Of a DNA stretch of 64,000 nucleotides, positions 62,131-64,000 are shown piece by piece. Position 1 is the stretch's first letter. The number at the start of each line of letters is the position of its first letter. The translations under genes and the position numbers were made by a program. A model generated the notes under the pieces. It was not told the DNA's origin, ran no database searches, and was given only the letters and a program-made list of their open reading frames with translations. This DNA comes from Megalonaias nervosa (lineage: Eukaryota > Mollusca > Bivalvia > Unionida > Unionidae): NCBI GenBank assembly GCA_016617855.1, contig JAECUM010096275.1, positions 1-64,000 on the forward strand, read 5' to 3'.

Positions 62131-62166
62131 ACCCTGTTACCCACAAGTTATTGCAACAGAGGCATA

Positions 62167-63920
62167 ATTTATTTTTAATATTTTTTTACATGTTTTTCAA
62201 CCTAACTTTTGGACTTGGACATGTTTTTAGGTAAAGCCTTGCTGGCAAGTTTATGCAGAAATTATTAGATCTTGGCAAAAGACTTTTGGCATGCTTGTTT
62301 ATGTACATATTTATATAGTGTAACTTTTTTTTGCAATTTTAATGATTTTTTTTGTACCATATTCGCTCTCTGGATTATAAATTTTGTCTGGTGGGGGTCA
62401 TAAATGTGTTCACAGCACATGTCTGCTGATATAATCATAATGATATCAGTATAATCATAATGATGTCATCAGTGTTAAAGGTTTTGTTACATTTTCTGAA
62501 AGTTATCTAACAGAATGGTATATTAGGGTATGTTTTGTGGGTGAGACACATAGTTCTTCAGAACCACTGTGTGTCCTGTGTTATGACTATTCAGTTATTT
62601 ACTGTTTTAAAGCTGATTTAAGTTCCTTGTTCTTAAGTAAACGTTTTTGACATGTTGATAATTTTTAAAATATTACTGGTTTAATTTTGTGAGTATCAAA
62701 CTGAAATTGCTATGTTTTATTATCGTTTCTGTCTGCCCTGTTAGTTTTTCTATTGGTCAGTATGTAGTTTTGCTATAAATTTTAGATATGTATTATATAT
62801 GCATAAACTGGTAAACTGGTTGAGGTAAATATTCAGAAGAAAATTCAGATTTGAAGAAAAATTGAAATTTGTTACATGTAACATCAAGAGAATTGATAGA
62901 ATAACATTCCAAATTTATTCTGTTAGAGATGCAAGAAGATGAAAAATTGAGTATTTCAATGTTTGATGTAATAACTTATTAAATTTGAGAGCAATGAATT
63001 TTCTCTCTCGAAGTGCTGGTCATTTATTCAAAAAGGAGATAATTTACACCAAACAATTTTTTTTTATTAGAGTCCCAACAAACATATTATGAAGATAATA
63101 TCTGTGTACTTTCAAGCCATGGCAATGTTCCAAAAAAGTTACATACATATGTACATCCATCCATCCATCCATACGTACATACCATAGCTTCTGAAACATT
63201 TATGCCTTTGCCAGCTATTTTTCCCTAAAATATTAACATAGCTGCAGAATGTTGATGAAATTTATTATAAAAGCATTTAATGTTGATGTTATTTTTCTTA
63301 AATTAAATCAAAATATTACTGTAGTTCATGAATTGGTGTTACAGAAAGTATGTAATTTTCTGGTCTGGATTTGCTGTTGCTTCTGTCTTAGTACTGTAGT
63401 ATTACCTGTCCATTGGTCACTTTTCCCATTTCAGCTGTTTATTTTTTAAAAAGATATTTCTTTCATAGAAATTTAGTGTACACTACAACATTTTTTTGCC
63501 GCTCCTATGATATAAAAATTAATTTTCTGCAGTTTATTATAAGGCCTCAGAAACAGAGAACTTTCTTATCTGACATAGTTGGATTAACCTGATAGTGAAC
63601 TGACTCCCAAATTTGCAGGTAATAATGGCTAGATTGGTTGCTTCTTTTTTTCCTTTGACTCTAATTTAGGTCTAAATTTCATGTATGTTTTGTATGCTCT
63701 GACATATTCCCACACATCTCAATGCATGATTTTGAGAAATCTTGTGATTAGGATATAGACTTTCACACCTGCACATTCATATGATTTGGTGCTGTAGGGT
63801 GATTAAATAATTTGGAAAACATAGTGACTGAATAATTTTATGAAGTAATTATGGATATACTGTGACAGCCATTTTAGGTCATCAATCGCATATAACTGGC
63901 AAAATTGTGTGTTTTCGAAA
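62167..63920. other. 3' flank, nothing recognised
   Basis: AT-rich, short frames only; a short (CATC)n at about 63155-63172. Confidence 0.5.
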
Positions 63921-63929
63921 GTCTTAATA

Positions 63930-63959
63930 TGTATGTATGTCTGTCTGTCTGTCTGTATG

Positions 63960-63993
<34 letters not shown>

Positions 63994-64000
63994 TGTATGT
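63930..64000. repeat. TGTA/TGTC tetranucleotide microsatellite, running off the window
   Basis: (TATG)n with an internal (TCTG)n block. Confidence 0.95.

Larger units (their letters stand above)
60634..62164. mobile_element. second non-autonomous pogo/Tigger-type element
   Basis: Left end caccactccctctttaatct with ggatcccatttctta about 70 bp in, as in the 39233 element; right end, reversed, tgcctctgttgcaataactt. Flanking TA at 60632-60633 and 62165-62166. The right terminus is worn (about 15 of 21 matches to the other element). Encloses an AT microsatellite and the 47-bp minisatellite. No transposase. Confidence 0.6.

Overview
The window is eukaryotic, AT-rich and intron-dominated, with no bacterial-type operons or rRNA/tRNA genes. 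The repeat repertoire points to an invertebrate animal, most probably a mollusc (bivalve or gastropod): Gmr1-like and Mag-like Ty3/gypsy elements, DIRS-like elements with inverted repeats, an L2/CR1-type LINE, pogo/Tigger-type DNA transposons, tRNA-headed SINEs and many minisatellites. The species assignment is inference; no organism-specific marker was seen.

One host gene can be supported. The 3' nine coding exons of a histidine acid phosphatase closely resembling lysophosphatidic acid phosphatase type 6 (ACP6) lie on the + strand between 5335 and 59156. All nine have GT-AG borders and compatible phases, and together give 1002 nt (333 codons plus stop). The exon(s) with the N-terminal RHGxRxP motif are not in the window and should lie upstream of position 1. 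About 98% of the 54 kb span is intron.

Region by region: 1-5334 (upstream intron) has two SINEs, a 91-bp duplication and a solo LTR. Intron 5466-15940 has DIRS-like scraps, a gypsy RNase H fragment plus LTR, a 42-bp minisatellite open on both strands, an unrecognised minus-strand ORF and a 34-bp minisatellite. Intron 16033-19497 has a solo LTR between unclassified sequence and a DIRS RT scrap, then a 37-bp minisatellite. Intron 19657-21827 is mostly a degenerate repeat with recurring GCCATCTTG motifs. Intron 21899-33256 holds a DIRS-like element whose left inverted repeat was split by a nearly full-length Gmr1-like gypsy element. Intron 33358-44943 holds SINEs, a zinc-finger-gene remnant, a pogo-type non-autonomous element, a ~140-bp repeat and a LINE. 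Intron 45025-50803 holds a defective Mag-like gypsy element. Intron 50970-57364 holds more of the ~140-bp repeat and a dead pogo-like transposase. Intron 57501-59091 is filled by a 26-bp minisatellite and ends in a ~50-bp tandem array that repeats the 3' splice site of the last exon four times. The 3' flank has a 44-bp minisatellite, a second pogo-type element with a 47-bp minisatellite inside it, and a terminal tetranucleotide microsatellite.

The most notable observations are the repeated splice acceptors of the last ACP6 exon, the gypsy element with integrase upstream of reverse transcriptase and a SCAN-related Gag, and the nested DIRS/gypsy structure.
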